Shown in pieces: positions 26,142 through 35,366 of a DNA stretch of 64,000 nucleotides. The stretch's first letter is position 1, and each line of letters opens with the position of its first letter. Made by a program: the position numbers and the translations under genes. Source of the DNA: Gemmatimonadaceae bacterium (GTDB lineage Bacteria > Gemmatimonadota > Gemmatimonadetes > Gemmatimonadales > Gemmatimonadaceae); assembly GCA_020852815.1 (NCBI GenBank), contig JADZAN010000003.1, positions 1-64,000 of the forward strand. Reading direction: 5' to 3'. The notes beneath the pieces were generated by a model that saw nothing but the letters and a program-made list of their open reading frames with translations, was not told where the DNA came from and ran no database searches.

Positions 26142-28202
26142 ATGTCTCCTCGCTCCGGCCCGCGCCATGGCCTCGTCGCGCCCGCGCTCCTCGTCGCGCT
26201 CGCGCTCCTCGACGCGCTCGCGCTCCTCGTCGCCCTCCCCGTGGCCGCGCAGCCCAGGCGGCCGTTGCAGCCGACGGATTTCTACCGCATCAAGGACGTC
26301 GGTGCCCCGCGCATCTCCCCCGATGGCGCCTGGGTCGCGTACACCGTCACCACCACCGACTCGGCCAAGGACAAGAGCGACAGCGACGTCTGGATGGTGA
26401 GCTGGGACGGGACGCGTACCCTGCGCATGACGTCGTCGCCCGAGGGAGAAGGGAACCCGCGCTGGTCGCCCGACAATCGTTACCTGTCGTTTGTCTCCGG
26501 GCGATTCGAGAGCAAGGGCGGGCAGATCTGGCTCCTCGACCGGGCCGGTGGCGAGGCGGTGCGGCTGACCGACCTCAAGGGGGGCGTCGCCGACTACCAG
26601 TGGTCGCCCGACGGGGCGCGCATCGCCGTCGTCTCGCACGACCCGGACCCCGAGGAGGGAAAGCCCGACTCGGCCAGGAGCAAGAGCCCCAAGCCGATCG
26701 TCATCGATCGCTACGCCTTCAAGCGCGACTATGCGGGCTACCTCGATCGCCTGCGCGACCACATCTGGATCGTCGACGTGGCGACGAAGAAGGCGGTGCA
26801 GCTGACGACCGGCGACTTCGACGATCGCACCCCGCGCTGGTCGCCGGACGGCAAGCGGATCGCCTTTGTCTCGTCGAGGGAAGGGAAGGACCCGGACCGG
26901 GAGAACAACTCCGACCTCTACGTCATCGACGCCAACCCGGGGGTCACGCCACCCCCGGCGCCATTGCGCCTGACGAGCTGGAATGGCGATGACTCGGGTC
27001 CCGCCTGGAGCCCCGACGGGCAGTCGATCGCGTACCTGCAGTCGAGCGAGCCGCGCCTCTCGGCCTACTCGCAGGACCAGGTCGCCGTCATCCCGGCAGC
27101 GGGCGGCGCGCCGCGCTACCTGGCGCCCACCCTCGATCGCGACGTCAGCGACCTGGCCTGGTCGGCCGACGGTGCAACGATTCGCTTCCTCCTCGGCGAC
27201 GATCGCGCTGTGCACCTGGCGGCGATCCCGGCAGCCGGCGGCGCCGTCACGCGGGAGCTTGCCGGGCGCCGGGTGATCGGCACCTTCGACATTGCACCCG
27301 GCGGGAGAACCGTCGCCCGCGCCGGGACGGCCACCACCGCCAGCGAACTCTTCGCCGTGGAGAACGGCACGCTGCGCGCCCTCACGCACGTCAACGATTC
27401 CCTCTTCGCGCAGCTCGCCCTGGGCAGCACCGAGGACATCGACTTCAAGAACAAGGATGGACTCACCGTCGGTGCGCTCCTCGTGAAGCCGGCCGGCTTC
27501 CAGGCGGGGAAGAAGTACCCGATGATCCTCTGGATCCACGGCGGCCCCAACGGGCAGGACCAGCACTCCTTTGCCTTCCAGCGCGAGCTGTACGCCGCCA
27601 ACGGCTATCTCGTGCTGGCGGTGAACTACCGCGGGAGCAGCGGGCGCGGGCAGGAGTGGAAGAAGGCGATCTTTGCCGACTGGGGGAACAAGGAGGTGCA
27701 GGACCTGCTGGCGGGCGTCGACCACGTCGTCGCGTTAGGCGTTGCCGATCCCGAGCGCCTTGCACTCGGCGGGTGGAGCTATGGCGGGATCCTCACCGAC
27801 TACACCATTGCCACCACCCCGCGCTTCAAGGCCGCCACCAGCGGCGCGGGGAGCGCACTCCAGACCACGATGTACGGCACCGATCAGTACATCTACCAGT
27901 ACGAGAACGAGCTGGGGACGCCGTGGAAGAACCCGCGGCTCTGGGAGAAGCTCTCGTATGCCTTCTACAAGGCCGACCGCATCAAGACGCCGACGCTCTT
28001 CATGGGGGGCGAGAAGGACTTCAACGTGCCCATCACCGGCGGCGAGCAGATGTACATGGCGCTCAAGTCGCAGGGGATCGACACGCAGCTCGTCGTCTAC
28101 CCGGGGCAGTTCCACGGCATTGCGCGCCCCTCGTTCGTCCTCGATCGCTACCAGCGCTACCTCGCCTGGTACGACAAGTACCTGCGACCGGTGACGCCGT
28201 GA
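26142..28202 (+). CDS. Secreted S9-family prolyl oligopeptidase / acylaminoacyl-peptidase-like
   Basis: Serine peptidase of 686 residues. The ATG at 26142 starts a signal sequence made of repeated Ala-Leu runs ending VAAQP; a GTG at 26076 would extend it with no support. The N-terminal half has WD40-like blades, with repeated RWSPDG-type motifs (RISPDGAWVAY, RWSPDNRYLSF, QWSPDGARIAV, RWSPDGKRIAF). The C-terminal alpha/beta hydrolase domain carries the triad: Ser546 in GGWSYGG, Asp in GGEKDFNVP and His in PGQFHGIARPSF. Such enzymes trim short peptides; a periplasmic role in peptide scavenging is inferred. A single-gene unit converging with the malonate carrier gene. Confidence 0.9.
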   Translation: MSPRSGPRHGLVAPALLVALALLDALALLVALPVAAQPRRPLQPTDFYRIKDVGAPRISPDGAWVAYTVTTTDSAKDKSDSDVWMVSWDGTRTLRMTSSPEGEGNPRWSPDNRYLSFVSGRFESKGGQIWLLDRAGGEAVRLTDLKGGVADYQWSPDGARIAVVSHDPDPEEGKPDSARSKSPKPIVIDRYAFKRDYAGYLDRLRDHIWIVDVATKKAVQLTTGDFDDRTPRWSPDGKRIAFVSSREGKDPDRENNSDLYVIDANPGVTPPPAPLRLTSWNGDDSGPAWSPDGQSIAYLQSSEPRLSAYSQDQVAVIPAAGGAPRYLAPTLDRDVSDLAWSADGATIRFLLGDDRAVHLAAIPAAGGAVTRELAGRRVIGTFDIAPGGRTVARAGTATTASELFAVENGTLRALTHVNDSLFAQLALGSTEDIDFKNKDGLTVGALLVKPAGFQAGKKYPMILWIHGGPNGQDQHSFAFQRELYAANGYLVLAVNYRGSSGRGQEWKKAIFADWGNKEVQDLLAGVDHVVALGVADPERLALGGWSYGGILTDYTIATTPRFKAATSGAGSALQTTMYGTDQYIYQYENELGTPWKNPRLWEKLSYAFYKADRIKTPTLFMGGEKDFNVPITGGEQMYMALKSQGIDTQLVVYPGQFHGIARPSFVLDRYQRYLAWYDKYLRPVTP

Positions 28203-28238
28203 CGCGGGGACGCCCTGACGCGGTGAACGCGATGCTCG

Positions 28239-29495
28239 TTATGCGCGCGCCAGCAGGCCGGCAAAGAGCTGGCAGAGGATGGCGCCGACCACCGTCATTG
28301 CCACCCCCCACGCGAGGAGCTGGTTGAAGAGCTGCTTCGACTCCGCCGCCCCCGAGACCGCCGCGATGCACAGCGCACCTAGCGTCGACAGCGGCGACAC
28401 ATCGACCAGCGCCGAGCCGACGTTGATCGAGAGCGCCACCGCCAGCGGGTCGCCACCCCCCACCTTCTCCACCAGCGTCGCCGCGGTGGGGAGGAAGGCG
28501 GGGAGCACCACCCCCGACGTGCTGCTGTACGTCGAGATGGCGCCGGTCACGAAGGCAATCATCCCGTTGAGCGTCTGCGGCGTGGCCATGCGGGCCAGGA
28601 GCGTCGTGAAGAGGTCCATCCCACCGGTCTTCTCGAGGAGGGCGATGAGGAGCGAAACGCCGCTCACCATCAGGATCACCCCCCACGGGACCTTCCGGAT
28701 CGCCGCCGACTCGTCCGCGCACCGCGCGAAGAGGAGGATCGCCGTCGCCCCAAAGGCCGAGAGCCCCAGGTTGAGCTTGAAGCCGACCACGCCAACGATC
28801 CAGGCGACGATGACGAATGCGGTCAGGCGCTGCCCGGACGTCAGCGCGTCATCGGCCGCGGGGATCGCATCGCCGCCGGCAATTGCAGCTGGCGTGCGCG
28901 CCCTCCCGGCAAGCGCGAGGTAGGCCGCGGCCGCCACGAGCGCGTGCGCGGCGAAGTTGGCGAGCCACACGCGCCACTCGTGCCCGCCCAGCCCCCCCTT
29001 CGCCATGGCGTTGTTGGCAATGACGCCCACCGACGAAATGGGCGACAGGTTCCCGGCGTTTGCCCCGTTGGCCACCATGAGCGCGGTGAGGAAGCGCGAG
29101 ATTCCCGTGCGCTCGCTGATCGCCATGGCGAGCGGGATGACCAGCGCCACGCTGGAAATCGCCCCCGGACCCACCGTCGAGATGAGGCAGGCGATGGCGA
29201 AGAAGAGGAGCGGGAGCACGCGCGCGTTGCCGCGCGCCAGGCGCACGGCGTGATGCGCCAGCCGCGCCAGCGTCTCGTTGGTGTCGGCAATCGAGAACAG
29301 GAGCGTGACGCCGGCCAGCGTGAGGAACAGCGTGACGGGGAAGCCGGCCATCACCGCATCGGGCTTGAGGCCGGCCACGTAGGTGCCGATGAGCCACGCC
29401 AGCGCGATGGCCAGCAGCCCGACATTGATGCGCGACGTCATCGAAAGGACGATCGCCACCACCAGCGCGAGGAGCGAGACGAGGGCCGGACTCAT
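28239..29495 (-). CDS. MatC-like malonate/dicarboxylate carrier
   Basis: Inner-membrane transporter of 418 residues with about 11-12 hydrophobic helices. The N-terminus (SPALVSLLALVVAIVLSMTS followed by RINVGLLAIALAWLIG) matches the MatC_N-type opening of the malonate carrier MatC. Two ion-transporter-like loops are visible: GPGAISSVALVIPLAMAIS and GANAGNLSPISSVGVI. Its ATG overlaps the stop of the MatB-like synthetase by 4 bases, so import and activation of malonate are probably produced together. The longer frame to 29606 runs back into the synthetase gene and was rejected. Another dicarboxylate cannot be excluded from sequence alone, but the neighbour makes malonate the best guess. Confidence 0.8.
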   Translation of the reverse strand: MSPALVSLLALVVAIVLSMTSRINVGLLAIALAWLIGTYVAGLKPDAVMAGFPVTLFLTLAGVTLLFSIADTNETLARLAHHAVRLARGNARVLPLLFFAIACLISTVGPGAISSVALVIPLAMAISERTGISRFLTALMVANGANAGNLSPISSVGVIANNAMAKGGLGGHEWRVWLANFAAHALVAAAAYLALAGRARTPAAIAGGDAIPAADDALTSGQRLTAFVIVAWIVGVVGFKLNLGLSAFGATAILLFARCADESAAIRKVPWGVILMVSGVSLLIALLEKTGGMDLFTTLLARMATPQTLNGMIAFVTGAISTYSSTSGVVLPAFLPTAATLVEKVGGGDPLAVALSINVGSALVDVSPLSTLGALCIAAVSGAAESKQLFNQLLAWGVAMTVVGAILCQLFAGLLARA

Positions 29496-30967
29496 GTCCA
29501 CGGCGGAAGGAGGTGCCGCTGCACCTTGCCTAACGCCGTGCGCGGGAGCGCGGCAACACGCACGTAGCCTCGCGGCACCTTGAAGCTTGCCAGGAGCCGC
29601 CGGCACGTCGCGTCCAGCGCCGCCACCGCGGCGTCGTCGTCGGCCACGACATAGGCCACCGGGAGTTCGCCGCGCCGCTCGTCAGGCACCCCCACCACCA
29701 CCGCCTCCCTTATTCCCGCGCTCTCCAGCAACACCTCCTCGATCTCCCGCGGGTAGATGTTGAATCCCCCCGAGATGATGAGGTCCGATCGGCGCCCGCA
29801 CAGCGTGTAGTAGCCGTCGGCCGAGCGCATCGCCAGGTCGCCCGTGCGGAACCAGCCGTCCGTGAACGCCTCGGCGTCGGCGTCGAGGCGGCGCCAGTAA
29901 TGGCGAATCACGTTGGGGCCGCGCACCAGCAACTCCCCCACCTCGTCCACACCGACCGAGGCGCCGTCGGGGCGCACGATGCGCGTCGAGACGCCGGGAA
30001 AGGGGAGCCCCACCGAACCGGGGCGTCGCTCCATCGCGTACGGGTTGCCAATGTTCATCAGCGTCTCGCTCATCCCGTAGCGCTCGAGGATCGTGTGACC
30101 GAAGCGCGCGCGGAATGCATCCAGCGTCGCCGCCGGGAGCGGCGCCGAGCCGCAGACGAAGAGGCGCATCGCCCCCCCGATGCGCGCCGCCACGTCGGGG
30201 GAGAGCTCGAGGAGACGCACGTACACCGTCGGGACACCAAAGAAGAGCGTCGGCCGGAACGCGTCGAAAAGCTCGGCGGCGCGCGACACGTCGAAGCGCT
30301 CCGCCAGCCGCATCCGGCACCCGGTGATGAGCCAGGTGATGACGCCATTCCCCAGCCCGTGCACGTGGAAGAGCGGGAGGACGGCGAGGTAGCGGTCCTC
30401 ACTCGTTATGCGCCAGCACGCCGCGAGGTTCACCCCGTTGGCGAGGAAGTTGTTGTGCGAGAGGACCGCGCCCTTGGAACGTCCCGTCGTTCCCGATGTG
30501 TAGACGATCGCTGCCGCGTCGTCACCGTCGATCACGCGGCGCACGGCGGCGCCCGACGACTCCCCCGCGTGCCGCGCCAGCACGTCCACGTCCCATACCG
30601 CGGTCGGCGCGGGGAACAGCGCGGCGCTCTCGCTCCCCGCGACCACCACGGCTGCGGGCTCCGCATCGGCGACGATGTGCGCGATCTCGCGCTCGCGGTA
30701 CAGGATGTTGATCGGGACGACGATCACCCCAAGCTTCGCGCACGCCACGAAGAGATCGATGAACTCGACGCGATTGGCGAGATACAGCGCCAGCCGGTCG
30801 CCCTGCCGGAGGCCGCGACGCTCCAGTTCGCGCGCCATCCGGTTGCTTCGCGCGTCGAGTTCGCCGAAAGTCAGCGTCTCGACGGAACCATCCGGGCGCT
30901 CGTGCTCCAGCGCCGGCACGTCGCGGCGCCCCTGGAAGGAGAGGTCGAACAAGTCGAGGAGTTGCAT
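29492..30967 (-). CDS. Malonyl-CoA synthetase-like acyl-CoA ligase (MatB type)
   Basis: ANL-superfamily adenylating enzyme of 491 residues. It is predicted to make malonyl-CoA from malonate, ATP and CoA. Core motifs are intact: YTSGTTGRSKGAVLSHNN (P-loop), ERYGMSETLMNIGNPYAMER, the hinge GRRSDLIISGGFNIYPREIE and the C-terminal Lys in ALGKVQRHLL. The stretch ERYGMSETxMNxxNPYxxxR with PGSVGLPFPGVS is close to characterised MatB proteins, where it helps read the malonate carboxylate. This, with the coupled MatC-like carrier, is why malonate is preferred to a fatty acid. The final Lys lies in a TTA-GGC copy of the CGTTAGGC word. First gene of the two-gene operon. Confidence 0.85.
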   Translation of the reverse strand: MQLLDLFDLSFQGRRDVPALEHERPDGSVETLTFGELDARSNRMARELERRGLRQGDRLALYLANRVEFIDLFVACAKLGVIVVPINILYREREIAHIVADAEPAAVVVAGSESAALFPAPTAVWDVDVLARHAGESSGAAVRRVIDGDDAAAIVYTSGTTGRSKGAVLSHNNFLANGVNLAACWRITSEDRYLAVLPLFHVHGLGNGVITWLITGCRMRLAERFDVSRAAELFDAFRPTLFFGVPTVYVRLLELSPDVAARIGGAMRLFVCGSAPLPAATLDAFRARFGHTILERYGMSETLMNIGNPYAMERRPGSVGLPFPGVSTRIVRPDGASVGVDEVGELLVRGPNVIRHYWRRLDADAEAFTDGWFRTGDLAMRSADGYYTLCGRRSDLIISGGFNIYPREIEEVLLESAGIREAVVVGVPDERRGELPVAYVVADDDAAVAALDATCRRLLASFKVPRGYVRVAALPRTALGKVQRHLLPPWT

Positions 30968-31034
30968 CGCGGCGCTAACCTACCGCCCGAGCGACGCGAC
31001 GCTAGGCGAACGTTCACCCTCCCGAACGACTCGA

Positions 31035-31062
31035 TGCCCCGGAGGATCGCTCCCCCGGGGCA
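31035..31062. terminator. GC hairpin downstream of the PPK2 gene
   Basis: TGCCCCGG (31035-31042) pairs with CCGGGGCA (31055-31062) around a 12-base loop, 46 bases beyond the PPK2 stop on the minus strand and upstream of the malonate operon. No T-tract is present, so this is a plausible but unproved transcript end. Confidence 0.5.
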
Positions 31063-31107
31063 GCCTTGCAGCAAACGCGCGAGCAGGCCCCGCGATCAGG
31101 GCGCCGG

Positions 31108-32436
31108 TCAGAGCACCGGGACGGTCACGTTGTGCTCGCCGCGTTCGTACACCACGCTCGCCCGTCCCACCAGGAGCGGGTCCAGCGGACCGATCGCGTC
31201 CAGGTCCTTCTTGGCGTATGGCAGCTTGAGGAGGACGTAGCGCATGGCGTTGAGGCGCGCGCGCTTCTTACAGTCCGACTTGAGGACGGTCCACGGCGAG
31301 TCGGTGGTGTCCGTGTAGAAGAACATCGCTTCCTTCGCCTTGGTGTACTCGCTCCACTTGTCGATCGAGGCCATGTCGACCGGCGACAGCTTCCACTGCT
31401 TGAGCGGATGCGACTTGCGCTCGCGGAAACGGCGCTTTTGCTCCTCGCGGCTCACCGAGAACCAGAACTTGATGAGGTGCACCCCGCTGCGCACCAGGTT
31501 GCGCTCGAACTCGGGACACTGCCGCATGAACTCCGTGTACTCGTCAGGCGTGCAGAAGCCCATCACGCGTTCCACCCCCGCCCGGTTGTACCACGACCGG
31601 TCGAACATCACGATCTCGCCAGCGGTGGGAAGGTGCTGCACATATCGCTGGAAGTACCACTGCCCTCGCTCCACCTCGCTCGGCTTCTCCAGCGCCACCA
31701 CGCGCGCGCCGCGGGGATTGAGGTGCTCGGTGAAGCGCTTGATCGATCCCCCCTTGCCGGCGGCGTCGCGCCCCTCGAACAGGATCATCACCTTCTGCCC
31801 GGTCGACTTGACCCACGACTGCAGCTTGAGCAGCTCGACCTGCAGCCCGTACTTCTGCTTCTCGTAGTTCTTGCGCGACATCAGGTTCTTGTACGGATAG
31901 CCGCCGGATCGCCAATCCTCCGACAGCTCCGCGTCCGCGCGCGCCGAGCGGGTCTTCTCCGCCTGGCGCCCGTAGCTCATGATCGATTCGCGCAGCGCCT
32001 CGACGTCGTCGATCGATGCCCCCTTCATGATCGCGTCGAGCCCGTCGATCAGCTCCGTGATGTTCCCGGGCGCGGTGTGCGAGATGATGTCGGTCACCGC
32101 CGTCGCCTTCGAACTCCGCGCGGCCTCCACCGCCTCCCCTACGGCATACTCCGCAATGCGGGAGCGGGAGAGCGATGGCGCGATGTCGCCGGTTTCAACC
32201 TTGCGCGTGCTGCCTGGGCGAATGGGGCGTCGCGCACCCTTGCCGCCGGCGCCATGCTTCGCGCCGTTGCGTCGCTTCGCACTCGCCTTGGATTCGACCT
32301 TGCCCGGCTCTTGCTGGCCAACCGTCATCTTCGCCTTCACGGCGGCGCCTGCGCGGTCGGTCGCGTCGGTCCTGGCGCCCTTCGCGCTGGCGGCTGGCAC
32401 AGCCTTCGAGGCGGGCCGCTTGCCGTTGGTGCTCAT
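31108..32436 (-). CDS. ppk2: Polyphosphate kinase 2, class I
   Basis: Soluble kinase of 442 residues that moves phosphate between polyphosphate and nucleoside diphosphates (typically ADP or GDP to the triphosphate). Motifs: Walker A FEGRDAAGKGGSIKRF, Walker B-like VMFDRSWYNRAGVERVMGFC containing the lid arginines, and a C-terminal FYTDTTDSPWTVLKSDCKKR. A single catalytic domain makes it class I. The first 100 or so residues are an unusual Lys/Ala/Gly-rich, disordered-looking extension (KASAKRRNGAKHGAGGKGAR) that might bind polyphosphate or nucleic acid. The start is the ATG at 32436; a GTG at 32472 is possible. Stand-alone gene, with no exopolyphosphatase or Ppk1 nearby. Confidence 0.93.
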   Translation of the reverse strand: MSTNGKRPASKAVPAASAKGARTDATDRAGAAVKAKMTVGQQEPGKVESKASAKRRNGAKHGAGGKGARRPIRPGSTRKVETGDIAPSLSRSRIAEYAVGEAVEAARSSKATAVTDIISHTAPGNITELIDGLDAIMKGASIDDVEALRESIMSYGRQAEKTRSARADAELSEDWRSGGYPYKNLMSRKNYEKQKYGLQVELLKLQSWVKSTGQKVMILFEGRDAAGKGGSIKRFTEHLNPRGARVVALEKPSEVERGQWYFQRYVQHLPTAGEIVMFDRSWYNRAGVERVMGFCTPDEYTEFMRQCPEFERNLVRSGVHLIKFWFSVSREEQKRRFRERKSHPLKQWKLSPVDMASIDKWSEYTKAKEAMFFYTDTTDSPWTVLKSDCKKRARLNAMRYVLLKLPYAKKDLDAIGPLDPLLVGRASVVYERGEHNVTVPVL

Positions 32437-32718
32437 GAGTTCACGTAAGGAATGGGAGACAGGAACAGACACGACCCCGGCGTCCTTGTGCTCGGCGCGG
32501 GTGGCATCCCGATGGGGGACGAAACGCCTCCATCATCCGCAACCTTCACCCTCCGCGCGGGGACAGGTAGCCGTTATCCCCCTGACACTCGGGAGAGGTG
32601 AAGCCTGACACGGGGAGGGGCGAGCGCTGCTACGCTCCAGGCCGCCGGGAACGCGCCAGAGGATGGACACCCCAACCGTCCGAAGCACCGGAAAACCTTC
32701 CACCGCTCCCCTCGCCCT

Positions 32719-33573
32719 TCAGGCGCGCTGGCCCGCATCGCCCTCCGCCAGCTGCTCGCCCACCACGTTCACGCACAGCACCGTCACGAAGATCGCCATC
32801 CCCGGGAAGATGGCGAGCCACGGCTCCGACGTGAGCGTGGTCTGCGCCTGGTACAGCATGTTCCCCCAGCTTGCGGCTGGCGGCTGCACCCCCACCCCAA
32901 AGAACGACAGCGCCGACTCCATCAGGATCCCGCGCCCCACGGCCAGCGTCGCCGAGACGGCGATCGTCCCCAGCACGTTGGGGAGGATGTGCCCGGCCAG
33001 GACGCGCCACGCCCCCACGCCGGTCGCCTGCGCGGCCTCCACGAAGCCGCGAGCGGCAAGGGAGAGCACCTCCGCGCGCACCACGCGCGCCGTCTCCATC
33101 CACCCCGCCGCTCCCACCAGGACGATCAGCAGCGGGATCGACGGCTGCAGGATGGCCGCCACGATCATCAGGAAGGGGAGGCGCGGGATGGCGAGCATGG
33201 CGTCGGTCAGGCGCATCAACGCCGCATCCACCCACCCTCCCACGAAGCCACCAATGGTGCCGACCGCCGAGCCTAACGCGACGGCGAGGAGCGCCGAGAG
33301 GAAGCCGATGGCGAGCGAGACGCGCGCCCCCGACAGGACGCGCGCCAGGACGTCGCGCCCCAACTCGTCGGTGCCGAACCAGTGCGCCAGCGACGGCGCC
33401 GCCCGACGCGCCGTGAGGTCCATCGCCTCGCTCGCGGACCCCGCCACCAGCGGCACCACGATCGCCGCCATCGTGAGGAGCGCCAGTGTCGCCAGCGCCC
33501 ATTGCACGCCACGCGGCAGCGCTCCCCAGCGCGAAGGCGGCGCAGCTGCAACACCGAGCGCCGGTGCGGTCAC
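32719..33573 (-). CDS. dppC: Peptide ABC transporter permease, DppC/OppC type
   Basis: Second permease of a peptide-class importer, 284 residues, about six helices. HWFGTDELGRDVLARVLSGA is the standard OppC N-terminal domain signature, and the EAA loop region reads EAAQATGVGAWRVLAGHILP. The start is a GTG at 33573 overlapping the preceding dppB stop (GTGA), so the two are translationally coupled. The longer frame running to 34314 only overlaps dppB out of frame. No DppD/DppF ATPase follows; 280 bases of spacer and then PPK2 come next, so ATPases must be supplied from elsewhere. Confidence 0.9.
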   Translation of the reverse strand: MTAPALGVAAAPPSRWGALPRGVQWALATLALLTMAAIVVPLVAGSASEAMDLTARRAAPSLAHWFGTDELGRDVLARVLSGARVSLAIGFLSALLAVALGSAVGTIGGFVGGWVDAALMRLTDAMLAIPRLPFLMIVAAILQPSIPLLIVLVGAAGWMETARVVRAEVLSLAARGFVEAAQATGVGAWRVLAGHILPNVLGTIAVSATLAVGRGILMESALSFFGVGVQPPAASWGNMLYQAQTTLTSEPWLAIFPGMAIFVTVLCVNVVGEQLAEGDAGQRA

Positions 33574-34517
33574 GCGCGCACCCGTGGGTCGAGCAGGCGG
33601 TAGCTCAGGTCGGCCACGAGATTCAGCACGATCACCGCGGTCGACGCGACCATCAGGAACGCCATCAGCACGGTGTAGTCGCGCCGCGCCAGCGCCTCGG
33701 TGAACAACCCGCCCAGCCCGGGCCAGGCAAAGACGCTCTCCGTCACCACCGCGCCCGAGACCATGATCGCCGCGTCGAGGAGCATGATCGTCACGAACGG
33801 CAGCAGCGCGTTGCGCAGGGCATGCACGAAGGTGACGCGACGATCGGGAACGCCGCGCCCGTGCGCCGAGAGGATGAAGCGCTGCGCCAGGACCGAGAGC
33901 ATCGACGAACGCAGGTAGCGCGTCCAGACGGCGGCGTGCACGGTGGCCAGCACGGTGGCGGGGAGGATGAGGTGTTGCAGCCGGTCGGCCACACCGCCCC
34001 CCAGGATCGACGTCCGCCCGGACGAGGGGAGCCACCCTGACGAGACGGCGAACAGGAGCTGCAACAGGAGCCCGAACCAGAACGTCGGGAGCGAGATCCC
34101 CGCCAGCGACAACGCGCTCACGCCACGATCGAAGCGCGATCTCCGGCGCGCGGCCGCGAGGACGCCAGCGGGAACCGCGGCCACCAGGGCCAGTACCAGC
34201 GAGGCCACGATCAGCTCCAGCGTGGCCGGGATGCGTTCCGCCATACGCACCGTCACCGGACGCCCGTCGGAGAAGGAGAAGCCCCAGTCGCCCACCACGA
34301 ATCCCTTGAGCCACGCGACGTACTGCACCGGAAGCGGGCGGTCGAGCCCTAACGAGCGCCGGAGCCGCTCGATGTCCTCGGGGCGGACGTTCGGGTTCTC
34401 CAGGTAGATCGCCAGCGGTCCACCAGGCGCCGCGTGCAGCAGCGCGAAGACGAGGACCGAGATGACGAGGAGGAGCGGGAGCGCCTGGGCCAGGCGTCGG
34501 GCAGCGACGGTGAGCAC
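33570..34517 (-). CDS. dppB: Peptide ABC transporter permease, DppB/OppB type
   Basis: Integral membrane permease of 315 residues. The N-terminus shows the classical LAQALPLLLVISVLVFALLH helix, followed by the periplasmic PGGPLAIYLENPNVRPEDIE segment. The EAA loop region is SAHGRGVPDRRVTFVHALRN, and the terminal helix ends in YRLLDPRVRA. Together with the DppC-type gene it forms the translocation channel for di- or oligopeptides, or related compounds such as nickel chelates. It lies 90 bases downstream of the small lipoprotein gene on the same strand, which links it to the radical SAM and substrate-binding-protein genes upstream. Confidence 0.9.
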   Translation of the reverse strand: MLTVAARRLAQALPLLLVISVLVFALLHAAPGGPLAIYLENPNVRPEDIERLRRSLGLDRPLPVQYVAWLKGFVVGDWGFSFSDGRPVTVRMAERIPATLELIVASLVLALVAAVPAGVLAAARRRSRFDRGVSALSLAGISLPTFWFGLLLQLLFAVSSGWLPSSGRTSILGGGVADRLQHLILPATVLATVHAAVWTRYLRSSMLSVLAQRFILSAHGRGVPDRRVTFVHALRNALLPFVTIMLLDAAIMVSGAVVTESVFAWPGLGGLFTEALARRDYTVLMAFLMVASTAVIVLNLVADLSYRLLDPRVRA

Positions 34518-34607
34518 GCGGGGATTGTACCGCCGCGGCTCGGCAGGGCGCGAGTGGCGTTCAGTGAATCACCGTGATGCCGCGTCGATGCACGGGCGCC
34601 GCCGCGG

Positions 34608-35366
34608 TCACGCCGGCTCGTCGGGGAGCACCTCGAGCATGAGCGCGTCGAACGCCATTCCGTCGTCTCCGTAATCGAGCGCCAGTTCCGCCGCGTAGAT
34701 CCCCGGTGCGTCGGGGAGCATCCACGTGACCGCGTCGCTCGTCGTGTCGGAGAGCGTCCCGGCGCTTACGTCCCAGGTGCGCAGGTGCGCGCCGCGATAC
34801 GGCGTCTGCGCACGCAGCACGACGCGTCGCCCCACCTGCTCGGCGAGGATGATCTCCGCGCGCTGGCGCGCGGGGAGCGGCAGTGCATCGAGCGTGACCT
34901 GGGCCACCGTCGCCGAGTTGCGCGTGGCGGTCACGATGAAGTTGCGCCTGAAGGTGCACGACTCGCCACCGCCACTCGTGAGCGCCCCCTCGAAGGTGAA
35001 GGTGATGCTCAGCGTGGAAGCGCCGCCGAACGGGAAGGCGACAACGAATGGGGCGGCCGAGCCATCGGGAGGCGTGGTGATGCGCCCGATGGCGCCGCCG
35101 CTCACCGCGGTGATGCGCGGCGTGAGCCACACCCCGTTTGGTGTCACGTTGCGGATCTCGACGATCACGGAGTCTGGCGTGAGCGAGGCTGTGGCTTGCA
35201 TCGTCTGCCCGCCGCTGACCGAGTTGCACTGCAGCGGTGGCGGGGCGGGGTCCACCGCGCCCAGCCCGCCGCCGTTGCCGTTCTTGCAGCTGCTGAGCCC
35301 CGCTGTCGCCATGGCCACGCCAGCGGCGCCGGCCGCCGCCTTGCGCAGCCCGTCGCCCACGTTCAT
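34608..35366 (-). CDS. Small lipoprotein with Ig-like C-terminus, coupled to the radical SAM gene
   Basis: Protein of 252 residues beginning MNVGDGLRKAAAGAAGVAMA and reaching a lipobox-like LSSC at about residues 24-27, then a Gly/Asn/Pro linker with a second Cys (PPPLQC). The rest is beta-rich: one segment around 55-155 with FRRNFIVTATRNSATVAQVT, and an Ig-like end with GTLSDTTSDAVTWMLPDAPG and IYAAELALDYGD. No enzymatic motif is seen and no named family is recognised. Its ATG overlaps the radical SAM stop by 4 bases (ATGA), so the two are co-translated. That strongly suggests they work together, with this protein as substrate, carrier or partner. The much longer frame to 37043 is a shadow of the radical SAM gene. 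Confidence 0.75.
   Translation of the reverse strand: MNVGDGLRKAAAGAAGVAMATAGLSSCKNGNGGGLGAVDPAPPPLQCNSVSGGQTMQATASLTPDSVIVEIRNVTPNGVWLTPRITAVSGGAIGRITTPPDGSAAPFVVAFPFGGASTLSITFTFEGALTSGGGESCTFRRNFIVTATRNSATVAQVTLDALPLPARQRAEIILAEQVGRRVVLRAQTPYRGAHLRTWDVSAGTLSDTTSDAVTWMLPDAPGIYAAELALDYGDDGMAFDALMLEVLPDEPA

Noticed and set aside
32719-34314. 531-residue minus-strand ORF over dppB/dppC
   Set aside because: The part above 33573 is a shadow of dppB; the OppC-type protein begins at the GTG overlapping the dppB stop.
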